Assembly: GCA_905339235.1 (NCBI GenBank)
Contig: CAJPFG010000031.1
Location: forward strand, 186,001 to 250,000
DNA length: 64,000 bases
Direction: 5' to 3'
Source: Phycisphaerales bacterium
GTDB taxonomy: Bacteria > Planctomycetota > Phycisphaerae > Phycisphaerales > UBA1924
The notes beneath the pieces are model-generated. The model searched no databases. It was not told where the DNA came from and saw nothing but the letters and a program-made list of their open reading frames with translations. The position numbers were made by a program, and so were the translations under genes. This document shows positions 35,864 through 43,377 of the stretch, one piece after another (within the stretch, counting starts at the first letter, position 1; every line of letters starts with the position of its first letter).

Positions 35864-36571
35864 ATGAAGAACCAACCAACGAAGGGCCGGATCTACAGGC
35901 GGGAGCGGAGGACGTGGTCGATCCCCGTCCTCGCGAACAAGAAGAGGCCGACGGCGGCGGAGATCTCCGCGTCGGAGCGCGTCGTCGGATCGTTCGTCGC
36001 GGCGTGGAACGAGGGACGAGATCCCGAGATGGTTCTCTCGGTCGCGGAACGTCGCGCCCGTCGCGTCCTCGAAGGCGAAGGCGTCCGCCCCGTGAAGGAC
36101 GTCTCGAACCAAGGAACGGTCCGATCCGTTCCCACGCTCGGGACCATCCTCATCGACGGGACTCTCTCCGAACGGGCGGAGGTCGCGATCTCCGTCCTGT
36201 GGTCCGCGTTCATGGCACGCGAGGCGATGAAGGCGGGCGATCTCGCGAAGTCCGTCGTCGAGGCGATCGCAGTCGGGACGCTCTCGGAACGGATGCTCGT
36301 CCTCCCGTTCGAGGCGGAGGTCGTCCGGCTCGCGAGCAACCGGAGCAAGGGCGCGGAGAAGACGAGGGCGAAGTTCGCGGCGCGTCGGATGGAATGGGCG
36401 CGGCGAGTCGAGGCGCTCTGCCCGGACGGAAAGGGTGTCACGAAGGCGTGCATCGACGTCGCGGAATGGTGGATCCAGCAACAGGGATTGAAGAACCCGA
36501 ACCGGGAGTCCCTCCGCGAGTCGATCCGGTCTGCCTACCGCACGGTCTTCCCCGCGAAGCCGCGAGATTGA
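35864..36571 (+). CDS. Orphan basic protein of the element
   Basis: 235 residues, start ATG 35864 after GGGAGATCCACCG. Rich in Arg/Ala/Val/Glu; no signal peptide or membrane helix. The C-terminal 60 residues (GVTKACIDVAEWWIQQQGLKN...LRESIRSAYRT) look like a helix-turn-helix or helical-bundle domain. I do not recognise the family. It directly follows the integrase (13 bp) and precedes an intrinsic terminator at 36604, so int and this gene form one transcript. It may be a regulator of integration or replication; this is speculation. Confidence 0.75.
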   Translation: MKNQPTKGRIYRRERRTWSIPVLANKKRPTAAEISASERVVGSFVAAWNEGRDPEMVLSVAERRARRVLEGEGVRPVKDVSNQGTVRSVPTLGTILIDGTLSERAEVAISVLWSAFMAREAMKAGDLAKSVVEAIAVGTLSERMLVLPFEAEVVRLASNRSKGAEKTRAKFAARRMEWARRVEALCPDGKGVTKACIDVAEWWIQQQGLKNPNRESLRESIRSAYRTVFPAKPRD

Positions 36572-36603
36572 CGCGGCGAACGACATTTTCGAGAGAATCG
36601 CAC

Positions 36604-36625
36604 AAGGGGGCTTAGCCCCCTTTTT
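36604..36625 (+). terminator. Intrinsic terminator after the integrase transcript
   Basis: GGGGGC-TTA-GCCCCC followed by TTTTT (36621-36625), 35 bp after the stop at 36571. The opposite strand carries an A-run on the other side, so it may work in both directions. Confidence 0.8.
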
Positions 36626-36693
36626 CACTTGTCGGGGTTCGCCGCGATCCTCCCGCATCCTTCGCACTCGGCGAAGGCATCGGAGATCGCGGC

Positions 36694-36906
36694 ATGATCG
36701 CAACCACCAAAGGCAAGATGACGACCGGAGAGGCGGCGGAGCGCCTCGGCGTGGATCACTCCACGGTCTCGAAGTGGGCGTCCATCGGCTGCAACGGGAT
36801 CTTTCTCCGGGGGCAGAAGATCGGCGGGCGCTGGTTCTTCACCGAGGAAGACCTCGACAAGTTCGTCGAGGCGTGCAGCAAGCCCGACGGGGAGGACCGG
36901 CGATGA
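36694..36906 (+). CDS. Excisionase/AlpA-like HTH protein 1
   Basis: 70 residues. MerR-type winged helix (HTH_17 class): MTTGEAAERLGVDHSTVSKWASIGCNGI, wing GRWFFTEEDLDKFVEA. Such small proteins act as excisionases or as AlpA-type activators in phages and satellites. Its stop overlaps the start of the next HTH gene (ATGA), so both are translated together. Function by position and fold; no target site known. Confidence 0.85.
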   Translation: MIATTKGKMTTGEAAERLGVDHSTVSKWASIGCNGIFLRGQKIGGRWFFTEEDLDKFVEACSKPDGEDRR

Positions 36907-37205
36907 ACGCGCCAAGCCTCGCCACCATCGGCCCCGATGCGCGTCTCTCCCTCTGCAACGTCGCGCGGTCCCTCGGCGTCTCCCCGAAGTCCGTCGCGCG
37001 ATGGGCGCGGGTCGGCGTCTCCGGCGTCGGGCTTCCGACGATCAAGGTCGGAGGCCGGGTCTACGTCCTCAAAGCCGATCTCGACGTGTTCCTCGCGGAG
37101 ACGAACCGTTCCCCGAGTGATCGAAAGACCTCCGCTCCCGTCGTCCCGTTGAAAGGACGGCGCATCGCGGAAGCCGAAGCCGCGTGCGATCGCGCGGGCA
37201 TCTGA
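36903..37205 (+). CDS. Excisionase/AlpA-like HTH protein 2
   Basis: 100 residues from ATG 36903 within the overlapping ATGA. HTH_17-like fold: LSLCNVARSLGVSPKSVARW and GRVYVLKADLDVFLAE, then a basic, Pro-containing tail of about 35 residues. It is paralogous in fold to the preceding 70-residue protein, though sequence identity is low. Tandem HTH_17 genes suggest a division between excision and transcriptional control, or a heterodimer; unproven. Confidence 0.8.
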   Translation: MNAPSLATIGPDARLSLCNVARSLGVSPKSVARWARVGVSGVGLPTIKVGGRVYVLKADLDVFLAETNRSPSDRKTSAPVVPLKGRRIAEAEAACDRAGI

Positions 37206-37324
37206 CTTGCCCTGAATGGCGTCCGGGGGAGTTCCCCGAAGTTCTACCCCGGCGCTTGACCCCTCGTTCGCGTCCTCACGGGCGCGGGCGGGTTTCGAAG
37301 AAGGAAGGCACGGCTCCAAAAACA

Positions 37325-37356
37325 GCACTCCCCGAGTCGGCGGACCCGGGGAGTGC
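37325..37356 (+). repeat. 9-bp hairpin in the primase leader
   Basis: GCACTCCCC pairs perfectly with GGGGAGTGC across a 14-nt loop. It lies in the 185-bp gap between the second HTH gene and the primase. On the plus strand no T-run follows; on the minus strand TGTTTTT follows. Could be an attenuator, antiterminator target or operator. Confidence 0.45.
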
Positions 37357-37390
37357 GACGTTCGTCACCGCTATTCAGGAGCGGCCTTCG

Positions 37391-39238
37391 ATGATAGACG
37401 ATCTCACGACCGAAGCCACCATCGCGCGGGACACTTCCTCCGATCAAACCCGGCGGCAACTCGAAGTCCTCTTCGAGGACGCGCTCGAACTCCGACCGCG
37501 ACCGTTCTTCCACGTCGCGACGTTGCACGACATTGCGGGCCGGTGGTTCGACTCCATCGACGACGCGGTCGAGTACGTCGAGCAAGCCCGGGCCGCGACC
37601 GACGTCTACGTCTGTGCGGGACTGCGATTCGATCCGCCCCGCAACCGGCGAGGGGAGCGCAAGGTCGATCACCTCGACGGCGTCGTCGGCGTCGTCGCGG
37701 ATCTCGACGTGAAGGACGCGAAGAAGAAGACCGGGTTCGAGTCGATCGAGGACGCCCGCGACTTCGCGGAATCGTTCATCTTCGGCGTCCCGCCGACGAT
37801 GCTCATTCGTTCCGGCGGAGGTCTTCAAGCCCTGTGGTTGTTCAAGGAACCCCTCACCTTCGACGGCGTCGGCCAGCGCGTCGGGGCGATCACGTTCTTC
37901 CGTCGGTTCGGCGCGACGATCCGAGAGGCGGCGAAGTCGAGGGGCGTTGTCTTGGACAGCGTTCACGACCTCGTCCGGCTGTTCCGCGTTGCCGGGACGT
38001 TCAACCGGAAGATCGAGGGCAACCCGCGCCCGACGTTCCTCGAACGCCCGGCGGAGGACGAGCCGGTCCGCCGCTACGAACCGGACGACCTCGAAGCGTT
38101 CCTCATCCACGAGACCTTCCTCGCGGAGGACTTGAAGGCGGCTCCCGCCGTCGGATTCGTCGTCGTCGCGCCCGACCGATCCCCGCCCGCCGACGCGCTC
38201 GAAGCGCTTCTCGTCAACCACGACAAGGCGCGGGGATCGTGGGACGGGAAGCGTCCCGACCTCGCGGACCAGACCCCTTCATCGTTCGACTTCTCCCTCG
38301 CGACGATCGCGATCTCGAACGGGTGGGCGGATCAAGAGGTCGTCGATCTTCTCATCGCGGGTCGTCGGCATCGCGGCGACGACTTGAAGACCGAGAAAGG
38401 CGGGGCGCTCCGGCTCGACTACTACCAACGGACCCTCGCGAAGGCGAAGGCGATCGTTCAGAGGGAGAAGGTCGAGGCGGAGCGGGCGCGGCGCGAGGCG
38501 GAGAAGAAACAGGATCTCGCCCCCGAGGTCTCCGCACCGCTCACAACCGACGCGGCCCGCGAGATCGTCCGCCGCAAACTCGGGATCGACGTCGAGGTCG
38601 TCGAGCAGAGCGGGCGCGGCGCTGATCGCGCCCTTCTCGCGATCGTCCTGGCGGACGGGCGGAAGGCGAAGGTCGGGCGCGTGAACCAACTTCTCAATCG
38701 TGATCGCGTCCGGGACGTGATCGTCTCCGACTTTGGCGTCCTCGTCCCGACCATGAAGTCGAGGACGTGGAACGAGGTCGCGCGGGCGCTCGTCGCGATG
38801 ATCGTCCGCAAGGCGGAGGGGGACACCGACGAGAACGAGGCGGTCGAGTGGATCCGGATCCTCGTCGCGGAGCGTGGTTGCGGGAGTGAGTGGGACGCGA
38901 ACGTGAGGGCGAGGCGGAAGATCGACCTCGACAACCCCGAGGACCGGAGGCGCGTCACGGACTCGACGTTCATCGACATCGCGACCGGCGGCGGGTGGTT
39001 CCTCGACGCGACCCGGCGGCTCTGGGTCTATCCGCACGCGATCCGGCAAGCCCTCGTCGAGGGGACGCGCGGACTCGGTCCGACGCTCGACGTGATCCGC
39101 GATCGGTTGAAGGCCCTCGGGTTCGAGCCGGAACAGATCAAGTCCGGCGCGGCGGGGAAGACGGGCACGCGCCAGTGGTGGAAGGCTCCCGACGGCTTCG
39201 TGATCTTCGAGGACGACCACAAGCGGGAGGGCGAGTGA
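37391..39238 (+). CDS. Archaeo-eukaryotic-type (RepB-like) DNA primase of the element
   Basis: 615 residues from ATG 37391 (AGGAG about 10 nt upstream). The AEP core occupies residues about 35-215: catalytic DxD as VVADLDVKD (D104, D106), the nucleotide motif RSGGGLQALWLF (140-151), a third acidic residue in HDLVRLF and the RVAGTFNRK substrate motif. The helical middle (about 280-400) resembles the PriCT-type linker region. The C-terminal part (about 450-600) may be a winged-helix DNA-binding domain (e.g. WFLDATRRLWVYPHAIRQAL); no Walker A helicase motif was seen. It probably starts replication at the adjacent iteron cluster, which overlaps its stop codon. Primases of this kind are standard in phage satellites. 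Confidence 0.85.
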   Translation: MIDDLTTEATIARDTSSDQTRRQLEVLFEDALELRPRPFFHVATLHDIAGRWFDSIDDAVEYVEQARAATDVYVCAGLRFDPPRNRRGERKVDHLDGVVGVVADLDVKDAKKKTGFESIEDARDFAESFIFGVPPTMLIRSGGGLQALWLFKEPLTFDGVGQRVGAITFFRRFGATIREAAKSRGVVLDSVHDLVRLFRVAGTFNRKIEGNPRPTFLERPAEDEPVRRYEPDDLEAFLIHETFLAEDLKAAPAVGFVVVAPDRSPPADALEALLVNHDKARGSWDGKRPDLADQTPSSFDFSLATIAISNGWADQEVVDLLIAGRRHRGDDLKTEKGGALRLDYYQRTLAKAKAIVQREKVEAERARREAEKKQDLAPEVSAPLTTDAAREIVRRKLGIDVEVVEQSGRGADRALLAIVLADGRKAKVGRVNQLLNRDRVRDVIVSDFGVLVPTMKSRTWNEVARALVAMIVRKAEGDTDENEAVEWIRILVAERGCGSEWDANVRARRKIDLDNPEDRRRVTDSTFIDIATGGGWFLDATRRLWVYPHAIRQALVEGTRGLGPTLDVIRDRLKALGFEPEQIKSGAAGKTGTRQWWKAPDGFVIFEDDHKREGE

Positions 39239-39441
39239 TGCTCCGTCGAGTGATGCGAGTGATGCGAGTGATACGAGGTCGAAGGGTGAAGGTCGGAGCG
39301 ATGCTCACCCTTCACGGTTGTATCACTCTTATCACCGTCGATCTTCCCCTCCGTGATCTAAGGGCCAAAACACAAGGGGTAAGCCCCCTCCCCCCCTTAC
39401 TACTTCGGACCCCGTATCACTCGTATCACTCTTATCACTCC
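39232..39441 (+). repeat. Iteron cluster: nine nonamer copies of CGAGTGATR in both orientations
   Basis: Four direct copies of CGAGTGATG/A at 39232-39240, 39247-39255, 39256-39264 and 39265-39273 (the last three are contiguous, period 9; the first overlaps the primase stop). Five inverted copies, TATCACTCN and one variant, at 39321-39329, 39330-39338, 39415-39423, 39424-39432 and 39433-39441. A hairpin AAGGGTGA/TCACCCTT (39282-39289 with 39305-39312) sits between the groups. This is the layout of a Rep/primase-recognised origin. Confidence 0.75.
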
Positions 39442-39544
39442 CCTCGCGCGTGCGCACGCGACATTGCTCTAAGCCTTGAAATGCAAGGTAGTAGTGGTGT
39501 GGGGGGGTACCTTGGCAATTTTGGCCCCTTAGATCACAGAGGGG
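39346..39544 (+). repeat. Extended imperfect inverted repeat, probable replication origin core
   Basis: CCCCTCCGTGATCTAAGGG...CCAAAA at 39346-39370 is the near-perfect inverse of TTTTGGCCCCTTAGATCACA followed by GAGGGG at 39519-39544. Inner parts also mirror: a C7 run with TTACTACTT (about 39390-39404) faces GTAGTAGTGG with a G7 run (about 39488-39507). A+T-richer than surrounding DNA. With the iterons it fits the two-part origin (ori/crr) seen for P4-like replication systems. Confidence 0.65.
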
Positions 39545-39790
39545 AACGTCGAGGTCGAGCGGACCTCTCCCCCCCGTGGGGTATCGCGATCTCTATGCCT
39601 TTTCCGACGGGACCGCTGCGGTTCGCTACGCATACGCGCTCGCGACCCCGGTTCGCGCCGGATGCGCCGGATGCCCTTCCCCGGCCATTAGCGCAATTCT
39701 CCCGCGTCCTCGTCCCTCGCCCCTCTCTCGTCACCCCCTCGCACCCTCGCGGCCCGTGGAACGAATCCTCTGGCCGTCCGGAGACTCAGC
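39545..39790 (+). other. No gene seen between origin region and small terminase
   Basis: 246 bp of C-rich sequence with short open frames but no family-like protein, ribosome binding site or clear hairpin. It probably holds the promoter for the packaging genes; no confident -35/-10 pair was found. Confidence 0.4.
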
Positions 39791-40144
39791 ATGAGACGCG
39801 CCGTTCCTGAACCTCCCGCCCACCTTCGCCCCGCGTCCGCCGCGTGGTTCTCGTCCGTTGTGTCCGAGTTCGACCTCGAACAGCACCATTTGCACCTACT
39901 CGTCCTCGCTTGCGAGAGTCTCGATCGTGCGGCGGATGCCCGCGAGGCGCTCGCGAAGCACGGGACGACGTTCGTCGATCGCTACGGCCAGCCCCGCGCC
40001 CGGCCCGAGGTCGCGATCGCGAGAGACTCGTCGATCCAGTTCGCCCGGCTTCTCCGTGAACTCGGTCTCGACGTGGAGGGTCCGTCCGACTCCCCTCGTC
40101 CGCCGCGCGTCGTCCCCGGCTCGCACCGTCGGAAGGGAGTTTGA
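39791..40144 (+). CDS. Phage terminase small subunit, P27 family
   Basis: 117 residues. The P27 pattern is clear: PPAHLRPASAAWFSSVVSEFDLEQHHLHLLVLACESLDR, then ALAKHGTTFVDRYGQPRARPEV and LLRELGLDVEGP with a basic C-terminus. Small terminases select the genome's packaging site. No large-subunit gene accompanies it in the element, so packaging must use a motor from elsewhere. It begins the likely structural operon; the next gene starts 3 bp after its stop. Confidence 0.82.
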   Translation: MRRAVPEPPAHLRPASAAWFSSVVSEFDLEQHHLHLLVLACESLDRAADAREALAKHGTTFVDRYGQPRARPEVAIARDSSIQFARLLRELGLDVEGPSDSPRPPRVVPGSHRRKGV

Positions 40145-40147
40145 CCC

Positions 40148-40606
40148 ATGCCCCGTGGTGTACGTCGTCGCGTGAAGTCGAAGATGGAGTGGACGCGCGA
40201 GCAGCGCCGACAACTTCTCACCGGCTTCGAGTTCTTCGGGCAGGGGTTCGGGCGCGACGGGTCCGAGCGCCGTCCCCTCGACCTCAACCTCGCCCGGGAA
40301 GCGTGGGAGGAACTCCGCGAGGAACTTCTCCCGGAGTTCGTCCGCGAGACTCCGTTCTCCCGCCCGTGGGCGTGGTGGGTCTTCGATGCCCCCGAACCCC
40401 GTCGCGAGGCGGCGGACGGCGGGAGCGGCGACGGCGCGGACAACTGGCTCGGCTCGCCCGCGTGGTGGGCGAGGTTTCGCGAGACGACCTCCGGTCCGTC
40501 GCGCGGGTGCGAGTCCTTCCGCGAGTACCTCACCCGGCTCGATCTTCTCACCGTGGAAGAACGCGAACTCATCCGCCGCGAGCGGCATCGGAGGGCGAAC
40601 CCGTGA
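40148..40606 (+). CDS. Phage-associated conserved protein (PWAWW motif)
   Basis: 152 residues. The signature TPFSRPWAWWVFDAPEPRR plus C-terminal ESFREYLTRLDLLTVEERELI is familiar from small proteins encoded beside small terminases in diverse phages ('tRPWAWWrfdAPE.R', 'E..YL.r.gLLt..E'). No catalytic motif. Its role is unknown; position suggests a packaging or genome-delivery accessory. The stop overlaps the next gene's GTG start. The association is from memory of phage gene neighbourhoods and should be treated as moderate confidence. Confidence 0.7.
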   Translation: MPRGVRRRVKSKMEWTREQRRQLLTGFEFFGQGFGRDGSERRPLDLNLAREAWEELREELLPEFVRETPFSRPWAWWVFDAPEPRREAADGGSGDGADNWLGSPAWWARFRETTSGPSRGCESFREYLTRLDLLTVEERELIRRERHRRANP

Positions 40607-41001
40607 ACGAGACACTCCCTCGCGTCCGGATCGGCGGCTACCTCGTCGGCATCCCCGACGATGCCCTCGACCGGCTCCGCGCCCTCATCGACGAGAAGTT
40701 CGTCCCCCGCGCCCCGCGCTTCGCGGCGATGCTTCTCGACGCGATTGACGACGAGGCGATCCGGCGATGCCGGACACGGGTTGGTCCTCCGCGTGAACCG
40801 TCGATGCCGACGATCGAACCCGAGCGATGGTCGGACACCGAGGTCGCGGAGGCGCTCGTCACGTCGAACGTGGCGACGGCGGTCGTCTCCGACCCGGCGG
40901 CGCGGACTTTCATGGAGCGCGTCAACACCGTCGTCGTCGCGCTCGCGGCGCATCGACTCGAACGCGCGAACTTGACGAACTCGAATCGGAAGGGAGAATG
41001 A
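40603..41001 (+). CDS. Unknown element protein between terminase and capsid
   Basis: 132 residues from GTG 40603 (overlaps the previous TGA; the preceding sequence GGAGGGCG is a good ribosome binding site). Begins VRIGGYLVGIPDDALDRLRALIDEKF; the C-terminal half (WSDTEVAEALVTSNVATAVV... FMERVNTVVVALAAHRLERA) is predicted helical. No recognised family. Given its place between the small terminase and the capsid gene it could be a head-assembly or packaging accessory. Confidence 0.7.
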   Translation: MNETLPRVRIGGYLVGIPDDALDRLRALIDEKFVPRAPRFAAMLLDAIDDEAIRRCRTRVGPPREPSMPTIEPERWSDTEVAEALVTSNVATAVVSDPAARTFMERVNTVVVALAAHRLERANLTNSNRKGE

Positions 41002-41070
41002 TCGGTCCAAACGCCGAAGGGGTTGGAACGTCCGACCCCCGGCACGATTGAACGGACGCCACCGGCCAAC

Positions 41071-41122
41071 GCCACCTTTGGGGCGCACGACCGGCGATCG
41101 CGACGAAGCCACCTTTGGGGCG
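41071..41122 (+). repeat. Two perfect 15-bp direct repeats upstream of the capsid gene
   Basis: GCCACCTTTGGGGCG at 41071-41085 and 41108-41122 (spacing 37 bp), with a degenerate third copy near 41159 (GCACCTTCGGG). They lie in the 270-bp gap before the capsid gene, where no gene is seen. Possible regulator sites or a packaging (pac) recognition sequence. Confidence 0.5.
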
Positions 41123-41271
41123 GACTCGCGGACTTCGGCGATCCGCGACAACGGCAGATGCACCTTCGGGTATCGCGCCACCGTCGCAGAGTTCAGAACT
41201 GAACCTGCCGCGATCCTGCGCGCTCGCACTCCGACCACGGAGGACGCGGCCAGCCCTGAAAGGTGCATCCA

Positions 41272-42579
41272 ATGCCATTTTCCGAACACGTTGACCTCAC
41301 CAGCGCCCAGATTCAGCAGAAGATCGGGCAACTCACGAACGAGCGCCGCGAGTGCGTCGAGAAGGCGAGGAAGATCCTCGACCTCGCGACGACGGAGAAG
41401 CGCGACCTCACCGCCTCGGAGACGCGCGAGAGTGACGACCTTCTCGACGCGGCGGACCGTCTCGCGACCACGATCGGGAAGTACCAGAAGATCCTGAACG
41501 GCGAAACCCCGCGCGGCAAGGGCGGGAGCATCAGCCACCCCGACGACGAATCGCGGTCCTACCAGCCCGGCGAGTACCGCGCCCTGGCGAAGGACGAGTC
41601 CTTCCGCGAACACCTCGTCGGCACGGGCGAGATCGAGGAACGTCGCGGTCGTCCCCTCTCCCTCGGGAAGACGATCGTCGGTCTCGTCACGGGGAAGTGG
41701 GACAGGGCCGACGAGGAACGCCGCGCCCTCTCCGGCTCCAACGACACGGCGGGCGGGTACATGCTCTCCCCCGAACTCTCGGCGACGTGGATCGACCGGG
41801 CGCGGGCGGCGTCGGTCATGGTCCGTGCGGGCGTCCGCGTGGTTCCGATGAAGACCGCGTCCCTGTCGATGGTCCGCGTGACTGGCGATCCCACCCCGGC
41901 GTGGAGGATCGAAGGTGACGCGGTCGCGACCTCCGAACCCGTCTTCGGCGCGGCGAACTTCAACGCGCGGTCCCTCGCGGTCATGGTCCCGATCTCGAAG
42001 GAACTTCTCGCGGACGCGGCGAACGCGGCGGAGATCGTCGAGTCGGTCCTCTTCTCCGCGATGGCGCTGGAGTTCGACCGGGCGGTCCTCGACGGCGACG
42101 GCGTCCGGAAGCCCCTCGGGATCCGGCGGACGACGGGCGTCGGGACTCTCTCCGTCGCGGGCGCAGCGACGACGCTCAAGTTCGCGGAGGCGATCGGTTC
42201 CGTACTGCAACAGAACGAGACTCCGAACGGGATCGTCCTCCACCCGAGGACGTTCTCGGCGGCGGTCGATCGCGCCGTGGACTCGACGAACCAGCCCCTC
42301 CGCCTTCCCCCGTCCCTCGAACGGATGCCGTGGTTCCAGACGACGAGCGTTCCGACGAACCTCGGCGGCGGGACGGAGACGGCTCCGATCGTCGGCGACT
42401 TCTCGCAAGTGATCGTCGGTCTCCGTCAGAACATCGAGATCGCGATCTCGACGCAGGGGACGACGACGGACGGGCGCGGCTTCGGTCGGAACGAGGCGAT
42501 CATCGCCGCGATCCTCCGGGCCGACTCGATGCTCGTCCGCGAGAAGGCGTTCTGCGTGATGACCGGCGTCACGAACTGA
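41272..42579 (+). CDS. HK97-fold phage major capsid protein
   Basis: 435 residues from ATG 41272 (GAAAGGTG 6-12 nt upstream); a GTG three codons earlier is possible. The N-terminal 105 residues are a coiled-coil delta/scaffold region (LTSAQIQQKIGQLTNERREC...). The capsid core follows: SGSNDTAGGYMLSPELSATWIDRARAASVM (N-arm and E-loop region), PISKELLADAANAAEIVESVLFSAMALEFDRAVLDGDG, and the C-terminal A/P-domain strands VRENIEIAISTQ-like (LRQNIEIAISTQ). Such delta regions are normally removed by a prohead protease, which is not encoded here. The protein is intact, implying selection for capsid formation or redirection. Confidence 0.92.
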   Translation: MPFSEHVDLTSAQIQQKIGQLTNERRECVEKARKILDLATTEKRDLTASETRESDDLLDAADRLATTIGKYQKILNGETPRGKGGSISHPDDESRSYQPGEYRALAKDESFREHLVGTGEIEERRGRPLSLGKTIVGLVTGKWDRADEERRALSGSNDTAGGYMLSPELSATWIDRARAASVMVRAGVRVVPMKTASLSMVRVTGDPTPAWRIEGDAVATSEPVFGAANFNARSLAVMVPISKELLADAANAAEIVESVLFSAMALEFDRAVLDGDGVRKPLGIRRTTGVGTLSVAGAATTLKFAEAIGSVLQQNETPNGIVLHPRTFSAAVDRAVDSTNQPLRLPPSLERMPWFQTTSVPTNLGGGTETAPIVGDFSQVIVGLRQNIEIAISTQGTTTDGRGFGRNEAIIAAILRADSMLVREKAFCVMTGVTN

Positions 42580-42652
42580 CCTTCATCCGGCCCGGGCATC
42601 CCGGGCCGTCTCCTTCCTCGGGCGCGGCGGGAAACCGTCCCGCCCGGGGTTC

Positions 42653-42871
42653 ATGCTCCGTCCACGTCCAAACCGACGCAAGCGCCCCGAGGTCCGTCCC
42701 GGCGACGTCGTCCGACTCCCCCGACGGATTATCGACCGTGTCCTCCGGGCGGGGGCCGACGATCGCGTCCTCGTCCGCGAGATCTACGCGCGGAGGATCT
42801 ACGTCCAGAGCCTCGCGAACCCGGCGGCGGCGTTCTACGTTCGGCGGAGAGTGATCGCGGCGTCCCGTTGA
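42653..42871 (+). CDS. Small basic protein after the capsid gene
   Basis: 72 residues, Arg-rich. RPEVRPGDVVRLPRRIIDRVL and VREIYARRIYVQSLANPAAAFYVRRRVI suggest a small beta-barrel (SH3/KOW-like) fold. No family recognised. In HK97-type phages this position holds head-completion proteins; here it may serve as such or be unrelated. The TIR gene starts 89 bp later, and a TTGACA box overlaps this gene's stop. Confidence 0.55.
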   Translation: MLRPRPNRRKRPEVRPGDVVRLPRRIIDRVLRAGADDRVLVREIYARRIYVQSLANPAAAFYVRRRVIAASR

Positions 42872-42960
42872 CAGGATTCGTCCTCGTTTGCGGGACGGTG
42901 ATAAACTTCCGAGACGCGGGGCGGATTGTTCTTTCCCCGTTGTCCCGGGAGACAAGATTC

Positions 42961-43377
42961 ATGCCCGCACTCCGCTCGTACAAGGTCTTCATCAGCCATG
43001 CTTGGGACTACAACGAGGACTACTACCGCCTCGTTGAGTTCCTGAACGCTGCGTCGAACTTCTCGTGGGAGAACCTCAGCGTTCCGAAGCACGACCCCAT
43101 CAAGTCGTCGCAGGAGTTGACCTACGAACTGAACGCTCAGATGCGTCCCGCGAACGTGTTCCTCATCCTCGCCGGGATGTACGTCTCGCACAGTGATTGG
43201 ATTCAGTACGAGATCAACTTCGCGCGGCGCATCGGGCGTCCCATCATCGGGATCCGACCGTGGGGTTCGCAGAACATGCCCGTCGCGGTTCAGAATGGGG
43301 CCGACGAGATCGTCGGTTGGAACACCGACACGATCGTCAGCGCGATCCGACACCACGCGCTGGCGGACGGGCGATGA
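42961..43377 (+). CDS. ThsB-like TIR-domain protein (DUF1863 class)
   Basis: 138 residues from ATG 42961 (GGGAGA about 9 nt upstream). It is a single TIR-like domain: SYKVFISHAW (strand A, box 1, residues 6-15), a long variable loop with WENLSVPKHDP, strand ANVFLILAGMY, and the catalytic-loop motif DWIQYEINFARRIGRPIIGI with Glu84, the expected NADase glutamate. This matches the Thoeris ThsB sensor, which on phage infection converts NAD+ into a signalling ADP-ribose derivative. The stop overlaps the start of the membrane-protein gene (ATGA). A TTGACA at 42868 and GATAAACTT at 42899 hint at a separate promoter, although their spacing is poor. Confidence 0.85.
   Translation: MPALRSYKVFISHAWDYNEDYYRLVEFLNAASNFSWENLSVPKHDPIKSSQELTYELNAQMRPANVFLILAGMYVSHSDWIQYEINFARRIGRPIIGIRPWGSQNMPVAVQNGADEIVGWNTDTIVSAIRHHALADGR

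Noticed and set aside
39232-39441. Possible CRISPR array
   Set aside because: Repeats are 9 bp, partly contiguous and in both orientations, with no uniform spacers; iterons fit better.
41048-41497. 149-codon plus-strand frame overlapping the start of the capsid gene
   Set aside because: Out of frame with the capsid; its first part is the repeat-containing gap and the rest is a shadow of the capsid delta region.
42868-42960. Upstream in-frame extension of the TIR protein from 42868
   Set aside because: The extension overlaps the preceding gene's stop, lacks TIR features, and ATG 42961 has a better ribosome binding site right before the canonical strand A.
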